Shown here: piece after piece, positions 8,692-18,046 of the stretch
How positions within the stretch are numbered: position 1 is the stretch's first letter
How the letters are laid out: each line of letters opens with the position of its first letter
Assembly: GCA_964630905.1 (NCBI GenBank)
Contig: CAZVWR010000003.1
Coordinates: 1 to 64,000, forward strand
Direction: 5' to 3'
Source of the DNA: JAGOEX01 sp964630905
Lineage (GTDB): Bacteria; UBP6; UBA1177
Length of the DNA stretch: 64,000 bases
Translations under genes and position numbers: made by a program
Notes under the pieces: generated by a model
The model's database searches: none
What the model was told of the DNA's origin: nothing
Seen by the model: the letters and a program-made list of their open reading frames with translations, nothing else

Positions 8692-9985
8692 ATCTCAAAC
8701 CCTCCACAGGGGTTATCCCTGTTGCTTTTAAACTTGGGTAAAGTGTTGCAATTATTGAAATTATCATTGTTGAAGCCATTACTGAAAGAAAACTGAAAAG
8801 AGACATTTCAACTGGAAGTGTTGAAAAAAAGTATATCTCTTTACTTATCGGGAAATTTATCCTCGAAAGAGCGATACACATCACTGCGGCAAGCACAGCA
8901 CCGAGCAGGGTTCCGATAAAACCGATTATAAATCCGTCAAAAATGAATATTCCGGCGATCGTGCTCCTTTTTGCACCTAAAGATCTGAGAACTGAAACCT
9001 CCCTTGTTTTGCTTATGACGAGCATTATGAGGGTGGTAATGATGCCGAAAGATGCGACAAGAATTATGAAAATGAGAATGATGAACATGATAAGTTTCTG
9101 CAAATTCAAAAACTTGAAAGTCGTTTTATGCATCTCTTTCCAATCCTGCACAGCAAAAGGGAACCCCCCCGCCTTGTCCATAACTTTCCGGTTGATATCA
9201 TCAATTTTTGAAGGGTCTTTAACTTTCATCGAAACAAAACTTATGTGTGTACCGATCTGGAGAAATTTCTGGACATCTTTTATGTTTGAATAGACAAATC
9301 TTGAATCGTAGTCATACATTCCAGTCTCAAAAATTCCTGCAACGATAAAGCTTCCACTAACAGGAACTGCATCTTCGCCTGTTGTCCTTTTCCCTTTTGA
9401 ACTTACAGCCGCAACTATCCCGCCTGGACTCACTTTAAGTTTTTCAGCAAGGTCCTTCCCGATAATTATCCGTGGCAGACCGCCTTCATTTTCACCAAGA
9501 AAATCATCCAGTTTTTCAGCGTGTGTCGCATCATTTTTTTCATAATTGCATTTCTTTTCGTCGTGAAGACAACTGAAATTTCCTTCCGTAACAAGTGACG
9601 GGACATCAGAAATAGTGCCGTAACTTTCACTGTCAATTCCGTTAAGTATCGCTCCTGAAATGTGCTTTCCGGAAGAGATGAGAACTTCGCTGAAAACGAC
9701 AGGACCTGCGCCTGTAACTTCTTCTATTTCAAGGATCTTTTTTGTTGTCTCTTCATGATTTTCAAAACTGCCGAGAAGTTTGTAAACATTTGAATGTGAA
9801 GTTGAATTGAGAACTGTCTGCTCCATCCTTTTCACCAGTCCGTCCATTACCGAAAGAACCGTTATCAAAGTGGCTACACCAAGTGCCAGACCAGTTATCG
9901 AAATAAGAGAAATAAGCGAAAGAGTGCTTTTTTTTCTCCCTTGAGAAAAATATCTCAAGCCGATGAACCTTATGAACTCAGTCAT
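8684..9985 (-). CDS. lolE: LolC/LolE family lipoprotein-releasing permease (second copy)
   Basis: The 433-residue protein has one N-terminal membrane helix (LSLISLISITGLALGVATLITVLSV), a periplasmic MacB-like core domain, and three C-terminal helices from about residue 310 (LIMFIILIFIILVASFGIITTL onward), the LolC/E and FtsX/MacB layout. It is a diverged paralogue of the gene upstream; both share the FLDGFIIGF/MLDGIVIGF-type region and a C-terminal ATLYPxxKA motif. I placed the start at the ATG at 9985, which has GGAGG 9 bases upstream and overlaps the previous stop by 8 bases. A longer frame to 10045 would add 20 residues without a ribosome site. Confidence 0.85.
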   Translation of the reverse strand: MTEFIRFIGLRYFSQGRKKSTLSLISLISITGLALGVATLITVLSVMDGLVKRMEQTVLNSTSHSNVYKLLGSFENHEETTKKILEIEEVTGAGPVVFSEVLISSGKHISGAILNGIDSESYGTISDVPSLVTEGNFSCLHDEKKCNYEKNDATHAEKLDDFLGENEGGLPRIIIGKDLAEKLKVSPGGIVAAVSSKGKRTTGEDAVPVSGSFIVAGIFETGMYDYDSRFVYSNIKDVQKFLQIGTHISFVSMKVKDPSKIDDINRKVMDKAGGFPFAVQDWKEMHKTTFKFLNLQKLIMFIILIFIILVASFGIITTLIMLVISKTREVSVLRSLGAKRSTIAGIFIFDGFIIGFIGTLLGAVLAAVMCIALSRINFPISKEIYFFSTLPVEMSLFSFLSVMASTMIISIIATLYPSLKATGITPVEGLRYE

Positions 9986-11285
9986 GGCGGAGTGCCTCCG
10001 AAGGTGACATGGATGCGGCTTTTCTTCCGGGATATATCGTCGCAATTACAGAAAGTGCCATTGAACCGGCACCGGAATAAATGAAAGTGAGAACCGACAT
10101 GTCAACCGGTATCCTGTCAATATAATAGACATCCTTTGCGACATTGAGCGTCAGTCCGTCAAGGAAAACACAGATCGCATAACCCGCCGCAGTTCCAAGA
10201 ACCGTCCCTAAAAAACCTATCACTATTCCGTCAAGCATGAAAATCTTCATCACCGACTTTGAGCTGAACCCTACTGCACGAAGTATTGCTATCTCCTCTT
10301 TTTTTCCCATGACAAGCATAACAAGTGCCGAAACAATGTTGAAAGCGGCAACAAGAATTATAAAACCGAGTATCAGAAACCAGATCAGTTTTTCCATTTT
10401 AAGGGCACCGAAAAGCTGCCTGTTCATGTCACGCCAGTTCTTTACAGTATATTTATCACCGATCAGATTCTTTATTAATTCCTGTGACTTATCAACATTA
10501 TAGACATTTTTGAGCTTTACTCCCAGAGAGTCAACTTTATCTTCTGTTGAAAAAAAATCAGCGGCATTTTTCAAAGTTATGTAACCGTAATTCAGATCAT
10601 ATTCGTAAAGCCCGCTGTAAAAGATCGCGGCAACCTGAAACGACCTGATGAGCGGAACCGGTCCGGCAGGGCTCATTCCTCCACCCACCGGGCTTATCAC
10701 TTTCATCACATCACCGATATCGATGCCGTAGAATTTTGCGAGCTCAGAACCTATCGCAATCCCCGGGAAACTGTTGCTTCTGCTTTCATTTTCGAGGTCT
10801 CTCTTTAATATTTTTGAAGGATCTTTCATCCTTTTTTCAATTATTGCGGGACAAACAGAAGGATCTTCAAGACATTCAAGAGAGCCTGATGTTATCTGAG
10901 AAGGGAGCAGCAGTGCCGTTCCTGCGGTTTCAGGATCTATCCCGTTAAGCACAGCCCCTATCATTTCATCGTTTGACGAAAAGATCACATCTCTTGAAAT
11001 GAGCGGCGTAACACCTGAAATTTCCTGATGTTTTAATATCTCAGTTCTGATATTACCATAATCCCTGAATTCCCCTTCACTGTGTTCTATGAGAATGTGG
11101 GTCTTTGCCCCGAGAATCGTTTTTTTCATCTGGTTCTGTAATCCGTCCATGATCGACTGGACACAGATGAGAGCGGTCACCCCGATCGCAATGCCAAGAA
11201 TGCATATCACGGTAATTACACTTAAGAATCTCGTTCTTCTCGTATTCCAGAGATATCTTAAACCGATGAAAGATTCGGTTTTCAC
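9978..11285 (-). CDS. lolC: LolC/LolE family lipoprotein-releasing permease (first copy)
   Basis: The 435-residue protein has the same layout as its downstream paralogue: TM helix at about 23-46, a large periplasmic domain, and helices from about 300 (LIWFLILGFIILVAAFNIVSALVML), 345 and 395. It starts with the family motif IGLRYLWNTRR. It probably pairs with the second permease as a LolCE heterodimer energised by LolD. Which copy corresponds to LolC and which to LolE cannot be decided by eye. The start overlaps the lysS stop by 4 bases. Confidence 0.85.
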   Translation of the reverse strand: MKTESFIGLRYLWNTRRTRFLSVITVICILGIAIGVTALICVQSIMDGLQNQMKKTILGAKTHILIEHSEGEFRDYGNIRTEILKHQEISGVTPLISRDVIFSSNDEMIGAVLNGIDPETAGTALLLPSQITSGSLECLEDPSVCPAIIEKRMKDPSKILKRDLENESRSNSFPGIAIGSELAKFYGIDIGDVMKVISPVGGGMSPAGPVPLIRSFQVAAIFYSGLYEYDLNYGYITLKNAADFFSTEDKVDSLGVKLKNVYNVDKSQELIKNLIGDKYTVKNWRDMNRQLFGALKMEKLIWFLILGFIILVAAFNIVSALVMLVMGKKEEIAILRAVGFSSKSVMKIFMLDGIVIGFLGTVLGTAAGYAICVFLDGLTLNVAKDVYYIDRIPVDMSVLTFIYSGAGSMALSVIATIYPGRKAASMSPSEALRHD

Positions 11286-12799
11286 TTCTCAGGCCTCATC
11301 TGGGGAAAAAGGATAACATCTCTGATACTTGCAGAATCGGTAAGAAGCATTACAAGCCGGTCTATCCCTATGCCCTGTCCTGCGGCAGGTGGCATTCCGT
11401 ATTCAAGTGCTCTGATATAATCGCTGTCCATATCTATCGCTTCATCATCGCCTGCTTTCTTTGCTTCTACCTGAGCGGCGAATGCTTCGTACTGCTGCTG
11501 AGGATCGTTGAGCTCGCTGAATGCGTTTGCAATTTCTCTTCCTGCCATGAAGAGCTCAAACCTGTCAGAATATTCAGGATTTTCATCGTTTCTTCTTGAA
11601 AGAGGACTCACTTCGGTCGGATACCTTGTGATAAACGCAGGGTTCCATAGCGTTTCTTCAACAAAATTATCAAAAAGTTCCATTATGATTTTGAATCTGC
11701 TCAGTTTTAAAAGTGCTTCTTTCTGAAGACCCTTTTCAACTGCGATCTCTATGAGCTTGTCTTTATCAGACAACTGGTCAATAGTGCATACTCCTGTATT
11801 TACTATGCTTTCTTCGATTGTCATCCTTTTCCACGGGGCAGAAAAATCAATCACTTTACCCTGATATTCAACTTGTTGAGAACCGCACACTTCATTTACA
11901 AGAGAAGTCACCATTTTTTCAGTGAAATTCATCTGATCTTCATAAGTTGCATAAGGCCAGTAGAATTCCATCATTGTGAATTCCGGATTATGCTTGACAT
12001 CCATCCCTTCATTTCTGAAATTCCTGTTTATCTCATAAACCTTCCCCATTCCGCCGACAAGCAGTCGTTTGAGATAACATTCGGGGGCGATCCTCATGTA
12101 AAGAGGCATATCAAGAGCGTTGTGGTGCGTGATGAAAGGTCTTGCCGCCGCACCGCTCACAAGTGGATGCATCATCGGTGTCTCGACTTCAAGAAAACCC
12201 TCTGAATCCATATAGTTCCTTATGAAAGAGATTATTTTTACCCTTTTTTTGAAAGTCTCTCTCACATCATCGTTCATTATCAGATCGAGATATCTTTGGC
12301 GGTAACGCATTTCCTTATCTGTAAGTCCGTGAAATTTTTCAGGAAGCGGGCGGATATTTTTTGTAAGCAGCTCTGTTTTGTGTGCAAGGATCGAAAATTC
12401 ACCGGTACGGGTGACATAGGGTTCGCCTTCAACCCAGACAATGTCGCCTACATCATATGATTTTTTGAATCTGTCAAAGTCATCTTTGAGAAAATCCTTT
12501 GCGAAAACCACCTGCAGAGTCCCTGTTTCGTCTTTTATATTGGCAAAAGCAAGCTTTCCCATCACCCGAAGAAGCATAACTCTTCCGGCAATTGAAAATT
12601 TCACATCTTTTCCAGTCTTTTCAAGTTCCTCTTTAGCTGTTTTTGAGCAGAATTCCTTAACTTGAAAAACATTGTTCGCAGGTGAAAAACTGTTTGCATA
12701 AGGGTGTATCCCTTCATTTTTGAGAGTTTTGATCTTTTCTTTCTTCTTTGCAATTATCTCATTTTCGTCCATCTGAGGCACAACTGGATTTGAGTTCAT
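11282..12799 (-). CDS. lysS: Lysyl-tRNA synthetase, class II
   Basis: The 505-residue enzyme charges tRNA-Lys with lysine. It has an N-terminal OB-fold (about residues 60-150) and a class II catalytic core: motif 2 NRNFRNEGMDVKHNPEFTMMEFY and motif 3 GQGIGIDRLVMLLTDSASIRDVILFPQMRP. Length is normal. The gene is embedded in an envelope operon between a small membrane protein and lolC; both junctions overlap by 4 bases, so it is probably cotranscribed with them. Confidence 0.96.
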   Translation of the reverse strand: MNSNPVVPQMDENEIIAKKKEKIKTLKNEGIHPYANSFSPANNVFQVKEFCSKTAKEELEKTGKDVKFSIAGRVMLLRVMGKLAFANIKDETGTLQVVFAKDFLKDDFDRFKKSYDVGDIVWVEGEPYVTRTGEFSILAHKTELLTKNIRPLPEKFHGLTDKEMRYRQRYLDLIMNDDVRETFKKRVKIISFIRNYMDSEGFLEVETPMMHPLVSGAAARPFITHHNALDMPLYMRIAPECYLKRLLVGGMGKVYEINRNFRNEGMDVKHNPEFTMMEFYWPYATYEDQMNFTEKMVTSLVNEVCGSQQVEYQGKVIDFSAPWKRMTIEESIVNTGVCTIDQLSDKDKLIEIAVEKGLQKEALLKLSRFKIIMELFDNFVEETLWNPAFITRYPTEVSPLSRRNDENPEYSDRFELFMAGREIANAFSELNDPQQQYEAFAAQVEAKKAGDDEAIDMDSDYIRALEYGMPPAAGQGIGIDRLVMLLTDSASIRDVILFPQMRPEK

Positions 12800-13056
12800 T
12801 TTTCTGTCTCCGGTGTCTGATTTTTCTCTTTTTCAGTTTTTTGTCTTCTCATCATTTTTTTTAGTTTTTCTTTATCAGGCTGTTTCTGAATTTTCAAATT
12901 ACCCGGTCTCATCAGATTTTTCTGCTTCATAGATGATTCTATTTTCTCATTCAACTCCCTGATTTCAGCGTCTGTTTTTGAATTTGAAACATACACCAGA
13001 ACAGCAAATACCGCGATAAAAACAACTGTAACCGCGATAATGATCTTCTTCTTCAT
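12796..13056 (-). CDS. Small single-pass membrane protein of unknown function
   Basis: The 86-residue protein has one N-terminal membrane helix (about residues 4-24, IIIAVTVVFIAVFAVLVYV) and a strongly basic and charged cytosolic or periplasmic tail rich in Lys, Arg and Glu. I do not recognise a family. It is the first gene of the lysS-lol-bam operon, overlaps lysS by 4 bases and has AAGGAGGTG 5 bases upstream of its ATG. A role in envelope processes is suggested only by position. Confidence 0.65.
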   Translation of the reverse strand: MKKKIIIAVTVVFIAVFAVLVYVSNSKTDAEIRELNEKIESSMKQKNLMRPGNLKIQKQPDKEKLKKMMRRQKTEKEKNQTPETEK

Positions 13057-13083
13057 GAAACACCTCCTTAAAAAAACCCCGTT

Positions 13084-13112
13084 AATATATTAGTATATGT
13101 CGCTTTAGTCAA
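13084..13112 (-). promoter_or_regulatory. Sigma-70-type promoter of the lysS-lol-bam-skp operon
   Basis: On the minus strand TTGACT (13107-13112) and TATATT (13084-13089) are separated by 17 bases. Each box has one mismatch to consensus. The first ATG of the operon is at 13056. Confidence 0.7.
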
Positions 13113-13121
13113 ATATTGTGA

Positions 13122-13787
13122 TTATTCTTTGGTTTCAACTGTATAGCTCAGTGTCATAACTTTTTCAACTTCAACACCCTCATTTGTTTCCTTCCATTTG
13201 ACAGTTGCAGTAAAGGCGTTCAGGTTTTTATTTGCAAAATATCCTTTCGCCATTGTTTCGCCACTTACAATCGCCATTCTGAGCGACATATCTAATTCAT
13301 TTTTTACATTTTCATCAAAAAATGATAGGTTTCCTGAGTTTTCAAAAAACCATGTAGATGAGTAATCTGTAGTGACTCCTGAAAAAAACAGAGTTAGTGG
13401 ACCGGTCTCGCAATCTGTGTTTTCATCAGGCGGAGTATTGAATTCACAGCCTTTCAGTTCAGTAAATTCTACTGTTTTCAGTACAAATTCAGGACAATTC
13501 ACATCTTCCCACTCTTCGCCATCAACAATATCAGGATTATAAATTCTACAATTATCCATGGAAACAAATTTCATGTTCTGGATTTTATTTATGACTCCTT
13601 CAATATCCTCGTCATAATAATCAGAATAATTTTCACAATTACTCCCAGCATTATATTTAAGTTCCACTGTTTTTTCTTCTATTTTTGACGTTTCACCCCA
13701 TGAAAGTGTTGAACAAGCCGGGGCTTTGCAGCCGGTAAAAAATATGAAAATCATCAATGCCGAAAACAGCAGTATTATTTTATTCAT
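13122..13787 (-). CDS. Predicted lipoprotein, unknown function
   Basis: The 221-residue protein starts with MNKIILLFSALMIFIFFTGC, a signal peptide ending in a lipobox, so it is probably lipid-anchored. The mature part has eight or more cysteines (for example KAPACSTL, NCENYS, CNSP-like spacing near CRIYN), suggesting disulfides outside the cytoplasm. No family recognised. It overlaps the stop of the upstream lipoprotein by 8 bases and is the last gene of a three-gene set headed by the LamG protein. Because peptidase genes are sometimes followed by inhibitors, it could be one, but nothing in the sequence proves this. Confidence 0.7.
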   Translation of the reverse strand: MNKIILLFSALMIFIFFTGCKAPACSTLSWGETSKIEEKTVELKYNAGSNCENYSDYYDEDIEGVINKIQNMKFVSMDNCRIYNPDIVDGEEWEDVNCPEFVLKTVEFTELKGCEFNTPPDENTDCETGPLTLFFSGVTTDYSSTWFFENSGNLSFFDENVKNELDMSLRMAIVSGETMAKGYFANKNLNAFTATVKWKETNEGVEVEKVMTLSYTVETKE

Positions 13788-14457
13788 CTTTTGCCTCCAA
13801 AGAAACAGATACTACTTTCTTTTGTTCTTCGTTTCTTCCAATTATCGAAAGAACTAATTCATTGTTTTCATCAAGTGAATAAACAACTCTGCCCTTATTC
13901 GCTTCTTCGATTGTAACACTTTTTGAAAGTTCTTCAACTGCTTTTTCTTCAGACAATACTCTTTCTGTTGATTTTTCAAAAAAAGCATCTCTATATTCAT
14001 CAGTATCAGGTAATTTAAATTTAACCTTATTAATTTTCTCAAGAATTTCTTTATTTCCGCTTACTTCAATAGTGATGGTTTTTCTGCACATACATGCTGT
14101 TACAGGGCCATCATGGTTAGACACGATTTCAATCATAACAGTATCACCATCAATAAGACTCTCAACACTATAAGTTATTGCATCAGAACAATTAAAATCA
14201 GAAGTAAGGTCAATTATCATCATGTCATTTTCCAATGAGATTAATTTTGCTACATCCAAAGAGTTCTCATTCCCATTAATAGAGTCAGCATCATTGACTT
14301 CAACATCATCAGCTTCGACATCTTTGTCAACTGTAGATTTAACGGTTATTATAGACGATTCATTGTCCAGACATTTTGAAATTTTAACTGAATCAGAATC
14401 TTCACTACAACCAACAATTAAAAGCATGGCAATAAAAAAACATTTAATTTTATTCAT
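13780..14457 (-). CDS. Predicted lipoprotein sharing a C-terminal module with the LamG protein
   Basis: The 225-residue protein has an N-terminal lipobox (MLLIVGC, Cys around residue 16) and an acidic linker, then a beta-rich domain. The last ~55 residues, beginning EKAVEELSKSVTIEEA, match the C-terminal end of the upstream LamG protein. A 54-base stretch of that region (13901-13954) is identical to 14574-14627. I chose the ATG at 14457, which overlaps the upstream stop by 8 bases; the longer frame to 14610 would run through the LamG gene. Function unknown. The shared module could mediate binding to the same partner. Confidence 0.7.
   Translation of the reverse strand: MNKIKCFFIAMLLIVGCSEDSDSVKISKCLDNESSIITVKSTVDKDVEADDVEVNDADSINGNENSLDVAKLISLENDMMIIDLTSDFNCSDAITYSVESLIDGDTVMIEIVSNHDGPVTACMCRKTITIEVSGNKEILEKINKVKFKLPDTDEYRDAFFEKSTERVLSEEKAVEELSKSVTIEEANKGRVVYSLDENNELVLSIIGRNEEQKKVVSVSLEAKDE
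13901..13954 (-). repeat. 54-bp direct repeat, copy 1 (inside lipoprotein gene)
   Basis: Identical over 54 bases to 14574-14627, in the same frame and orientation. It encodes SEEKAVEELSKSVTIEEA in both proteins. Complete identity at the wobble positions points to a recent duplication or gene conversion. Confidence 0.9.
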
Positions 14458-17400
14458 TTTCTTCTCCATCAAGCGAAATATTAACAAAAAGGTTTTTCTC
14501 CTTATTAAGAGAAATCCAAGACAGCTCAAGCTCTCCGTACTTATTAATAGCATAAACAATCTTTCCTTTTTCAGCTTCTTCGATTGTAACACTTTTTGAA
14601 AGTTCTTCAACTGCTTTTTCTTCAGACTTTATTGCACCAATCTTGGATAATGATACCGCATAAGGGACATTTGATTTAATTTGATATAGACCATTTGAAT
14701 CATATTCAACTTCGATTTTCTCGTTAAATATTTCTATTCCACCTATTTTTGGCCAAAACACAAAACTTATTGAATTTACACTCTTTCCAAGCGATTCTCC
14801 ATCCCCACCGACTTCAAATGCTTCGTTGGTATCTTTTGAAATTCCGGCATATTCAAGATCAAGGGTTGTGAGTGTTTCAGCAATTGCTTTTACTTCTTCA
14901 AATCTATCCTTTGCTTCGTATTCCCAGTCACTGTCATATCTGAACGATTCCTGCGTCCTGTTCATAATAGATGAAAAATCCTTTCCTCTCTTTTTCATTA
15001 TCAGATAATCGTCCCTGTATGAATAATCATTTTCTCCCTTAGCTCTGGTTTCTTTCCCGCCAATTTTTATTCCCATTAGTTCCTCAATAATTGAATCAGC
15101 AACCGGCTCAATTGAGTAAGACGAAAATTCTTCTGGATAGGTTTCTTCTGGCATGGATTTGTTTAAGGTTCTCACATAATTTCTGAAATTAGGCGACTCT
15201 TTGTCTCTGAAACAGTAATAATTATAACCTGTTGTTGTGGTTTTCTGATCCATAGGACCTGTTTGTACATTGAAGAAATAATCGTTTTTCATGTAAGATG
15301 TACACTCTGTTTGCGTGCAATCGCAGTCTTCAAGTGTCAGAAAGCGGGCATCTCTTTCCCATTCATCCCACCATGATGTTTCCCATACCTGAGTCCAAGA
15401 ATCCACCCACGCCTTAGATATAGTTTTGCTGTTTGATAAAAGATCTTGCCAATAATCGTAATAATCAGTTGGATCATCAGATCCTCCGAAATAAGCTGGA
15501 TTTCGAAATCCACCGATACCGTTTAAACGATTTAAAGAATTGTAATAAACATCTCCTACTTCTGAATAAGAAATATTGCTTTTTCCCATAGAGTTGCAGG
15601 ATACACTCTGAACCCATTTTGTATTGAATTTTCCAAGTTTATTTGAGTAATTATTATCTCCACTGGAGAAAAGAACAGGATCGTCATAAGAACAATTCGG
15701 AGCCCATATTTCTACTGAAGGATCAGATTCATTATAATCTCCATGCGCATTAAACATTAACAAACTATAATTGTCTGCGTATTTCTCAAATTTTTGGTGA
15801 TTACCAATATATACTCTTTCATAAAAATCATCGGCACTTACCCCACTTTCTAAAGCAATATTATTTTTCCCATATTGCATACATTCTATTCTTATATCAT
15901 AACCAGAAGTATCATCAATTCCTTTCAGGCAAACTTCTTTTATATAAACACGATCTTGAACCATTGCAACATCATTTGCCATAAACCAGCCAACCGACCC
16001 CACTTCCTGATTTTCTCCCATCAGCCATATTTGTTTCACATTGTCATCGTAATCTCTAAAGTCCAAATCAGGGTAAGACTCAGGATTTATTGAAAAATCT
16101 CTATGTGATGTCATTAGATATTTATCATTGTATGAATTATCACTGAGAATCGCATAAACATTTCCGAAAAGTTCTGCTGAAGTTGCTCTGTATGCACCGA
16201 GAATTGTGTTGGACATATTCTGAAAATTATTTCTGTTCAAACTATCCATAAAAAGCCGTCTTCTGTCATTTTCTTTTGTCGGCTTGGCATAGTTTGCATA
16301 CTGATAGAAATAAGCGAATCCGACAGGTAAATTTCCGCTTTCTCCGACTTTTTTATATCCGAAATATTTCTTCGCAGCATCGAATGTTTTCGGCTGGACT
16401 GTTATTGAATATGTGCTGTTCAGAAGTTCTGACGGCAGACCTGTTCCAGACGCATAAACTCCGTCATCAAAATAATGGCATGTGCCCTGGCTGTTAGTTG
16501 ATGTGCAGAGATACGCCTCCCATCCTTCTGATACTTTTATTGACTCTACGCTTGCTGTGCTGACTAAATATCCTCCTCCTATTCCTCCTGATGGTATCCA
16601 CCACCATGTGTCATTAAGGTCATTGTCTGTTTCCGTAGTCGTTGTACACCCTGCCGCATATTGAGTTGTGTTGCAATATCTCAATCCGGAAAATTCACTT
16701 AAATAAAGCTGTTTAACTTCAACAGCACTAAGATATTTCTTATAAAATCTTACATTGTCTATGTATCCGTAAAAACGATCCGAAGGACCGCTTGCGTCCC
16801 AGTCCATACCAAGAACCCATTCCTGATAATTTGACTGGAATGTGCCTCCCATTGTATCCGCAATGGTTCCAAACCAAATATTTTCCCCGTTTTTGTAAAC
16901 AACGACCGTTGTTGAAGTCGAAGTTTCAGATGCGGTAACGACATAATGTGTCCACTCCGTAGGCTCTGTTGCTGTTGATACAGTTACATAGTGAGACCCT
17001 ATCTGAAGTCTGAGTGTTGCATTCCAGTAACCAAGAAGGAAAATATTGTCATACAAATTATCATGTTTTCCTATATAGCAGTTATTATTGGAAGTTGTCG
17101 CCGCTGAATTGGATTTTACCCAGAGACTTATTGAATAATATTTGTATGAACCGGAAATCAGTCTCGGATCTGTCGTTGGTGTTCCAAACTCAATGTAATC
17201 ATTGTATCCATCAAGAGATGCTGCTCTGTTTTCCATTCCCGATTTAAAGACAACACCGTTGTTCTGCCATCCGTCATAACTTCCAGCACTGTCTTCATAA
17301 TTGTCATCCAGAGCAAGATGAACCATAGATGATTCTTTGAGATATATCTGCTTAACATAGTCGGCATCAAGCTCGTTGTCATAAAACCTGACATTGTCCA

Positions 17401-18046
17401 TGTAACCCTTGAACCAATCTGATCCTCCTGTCGATGAGTCCCAGTCCTGACCCAACACCCATGGCTTGTCATCGCTACTAAAAGTTCCGAGAACATTGTT
17501 AACTGTTCCTGTCCAAATTTGTGCTCCATCTTTATACACTTTCACCGAAGTGCTTGTTCCATTCTCTTTCGCTGTAACAACATAATGAGTCCATTCCTGC
17601 GGCTCTGCCGATGTGGAAACAGTTACGGCTGTGGTTTGAATTTGCAGTTTAAGTGCAGATGACCAGTATCCAAGAAGAAAAACATTTCCACCTGAATCTG
17701 TATGTTTGCCGATATAGCAATTGGCGTTTGATGAGCTTGCCGCTTCTGTTGATTTCACCCAGAGTGATATTGAATATGAATTGTCAGCACCTCGTGGATT
17801 AAAATCTCCATTTTTTCCGATCTCTATATAATCATCTCCGTCAAAATATATGCCGCTGCCTTCTTTGCCCGAGGTAAAATTCACACTATTATTTTCCGTT
17901 AGAGTTACCGGACCATTTTCCCAATCATGTTCACCAAAACTATCATCAAAATTATCCTCAAATTCAAGATGCGTGACAAGCCCCGCGTGAAGATTTAAGA
18001 ATAACATTGTTCCGATAATCAGAACTGCTAACTTTTTCATTTTCAT
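14450..18046 (-). CDS. Large secreted protein: two LamG domains plus possible cysteine-peptidase-like (HG...C) domain
   Basis: The 1198-residue protein has a signal peptide (MKMKKLAVLIIGTMLFLNLHA), two LamG/concanavalin-A-like lectin domains (about 22-230 and 235-455) and a short Cys-rich, beta/gamma-crystallin-like piece (about 460-565). The central region (about 580-960) has the order hydrophobic strand-NAHG (H768) then VQSVSC (C817). This resembles the His-Gly/Cys dyad of clan CD peptidases and the DUF6345-like group, but I cannot confirm the fold. The C-terminal ~55 residues recur in the next gene. It is probably exported, binding a polysaccharide through LamG domains. The start has AAGGTG upstream, and a sigma-54-like promoter lies at 18154-18170. 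Confidence 0.75.
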   Translation of the reverse strand: MKMKKLAVLIIGTMLFLNLHAGLVTHLEFEDNFDDSFGEHDWENGPVTLTENNSVNFTSGKEGSGIYFDGDDYIEIGKNGDFNPRGADNSYSISLWVKSTEAASSSNANCYIGKHTDSGGNVFLLGYWSSALKLQIQTTAVTVSTSAEPQEWTHYVVTAKENGTSTSVKVYKDGAQIWTGTVNNVLGTFSSDDKPWVLGQDWDSSTGGSDWFKGYMDNVRFYDNELDADYVKQIYLKESSMVHLALDDNYEDSAGSYDGWQNNGVVFKSGMENRAASLDGYNDYIEFGTPTTDPRLISGSYKYYSISLWVKSNSAATTSNNNCYIGKHDNLYDNIFLLGYWNATLRLQIGSHYVTVSTATEPTEWTHYVVTASETSTSTTVVVYKNGENIWFGTIADTMGGTFQSNYQEWVLGMDWDASGPSDRFYGYIDNVRFYKKYLSAVEVKQLYLSEFSGLRYCNTTQYAAGCTTTTETDNDLNDTWWWIPSGGIGGGYLVSTASVESIKVSEGWEAYLCTSTNSQGTCHYFDDGVYASGTGLPSELLNSTYSITVQPKTFDAAKKYFGYKKVGESGNLPVGFAYFYQYANYAKPTKENDRRRLFMDSLNRNNFQNMSNTILGAYRATSAELFGNVYAILSDNSYNDKYLMTSHRDFSINPESYPDLDFRDYDDNVKQIWLMGENQEVGSVGWFMANDVAMVQDRVYIKEVCLKGIDDTSGYDIRIECMQYGKNNIALESGVSADDFYERVYIGNHQKFEKYADNYSLLMFNAHGDYNESDPSVEIWAPNCSYDDPVLFSSGDNNYSNKLGKFNTKWVQSVSCNSMGKSNISYSEVGDVYYNSLNRLNGIGGFRNPAYFGGSDDPTDYYDYWQDLLSNSKTISKAWVDSWTQVWETSWWDEWERDARFLTLEDCDCTQTECTSYMKNDYFFNVQTGPMDQKTTTTGYNYYCFRDKESPNFRNYVRTLNKSMPEETYPEEFSSYSIEPVADSIIEELMGIKIGGKETRAKGENDYSYRDDYLIMKKRGKDFSSIMNRTQESFRYDSDWEYEAKDRFEEVKAIAETLTTLDLEYAGISKDTNEAFEVGGDGESLGKSVNSISFVFWPKIGGIEIFNEKIEVEYDSNGLYQIKSNVPYAVSLSKIGAIKSEEKAVEELSKSVTIEEAEKGKIVYAINKYGELELSWISLNKEKNLFVNISLDGEENE
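14574..14627 (-). repeat. 54-bp direct repeat, copy 2 (inside LamG-protein gene)
   Basis: Identical over 54 bases to 13901-13954, about 670 bases away. Recombination between the copies would fuse the LamG gene end to the lipoprotein gene end in frame. Confidence 0.9.
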
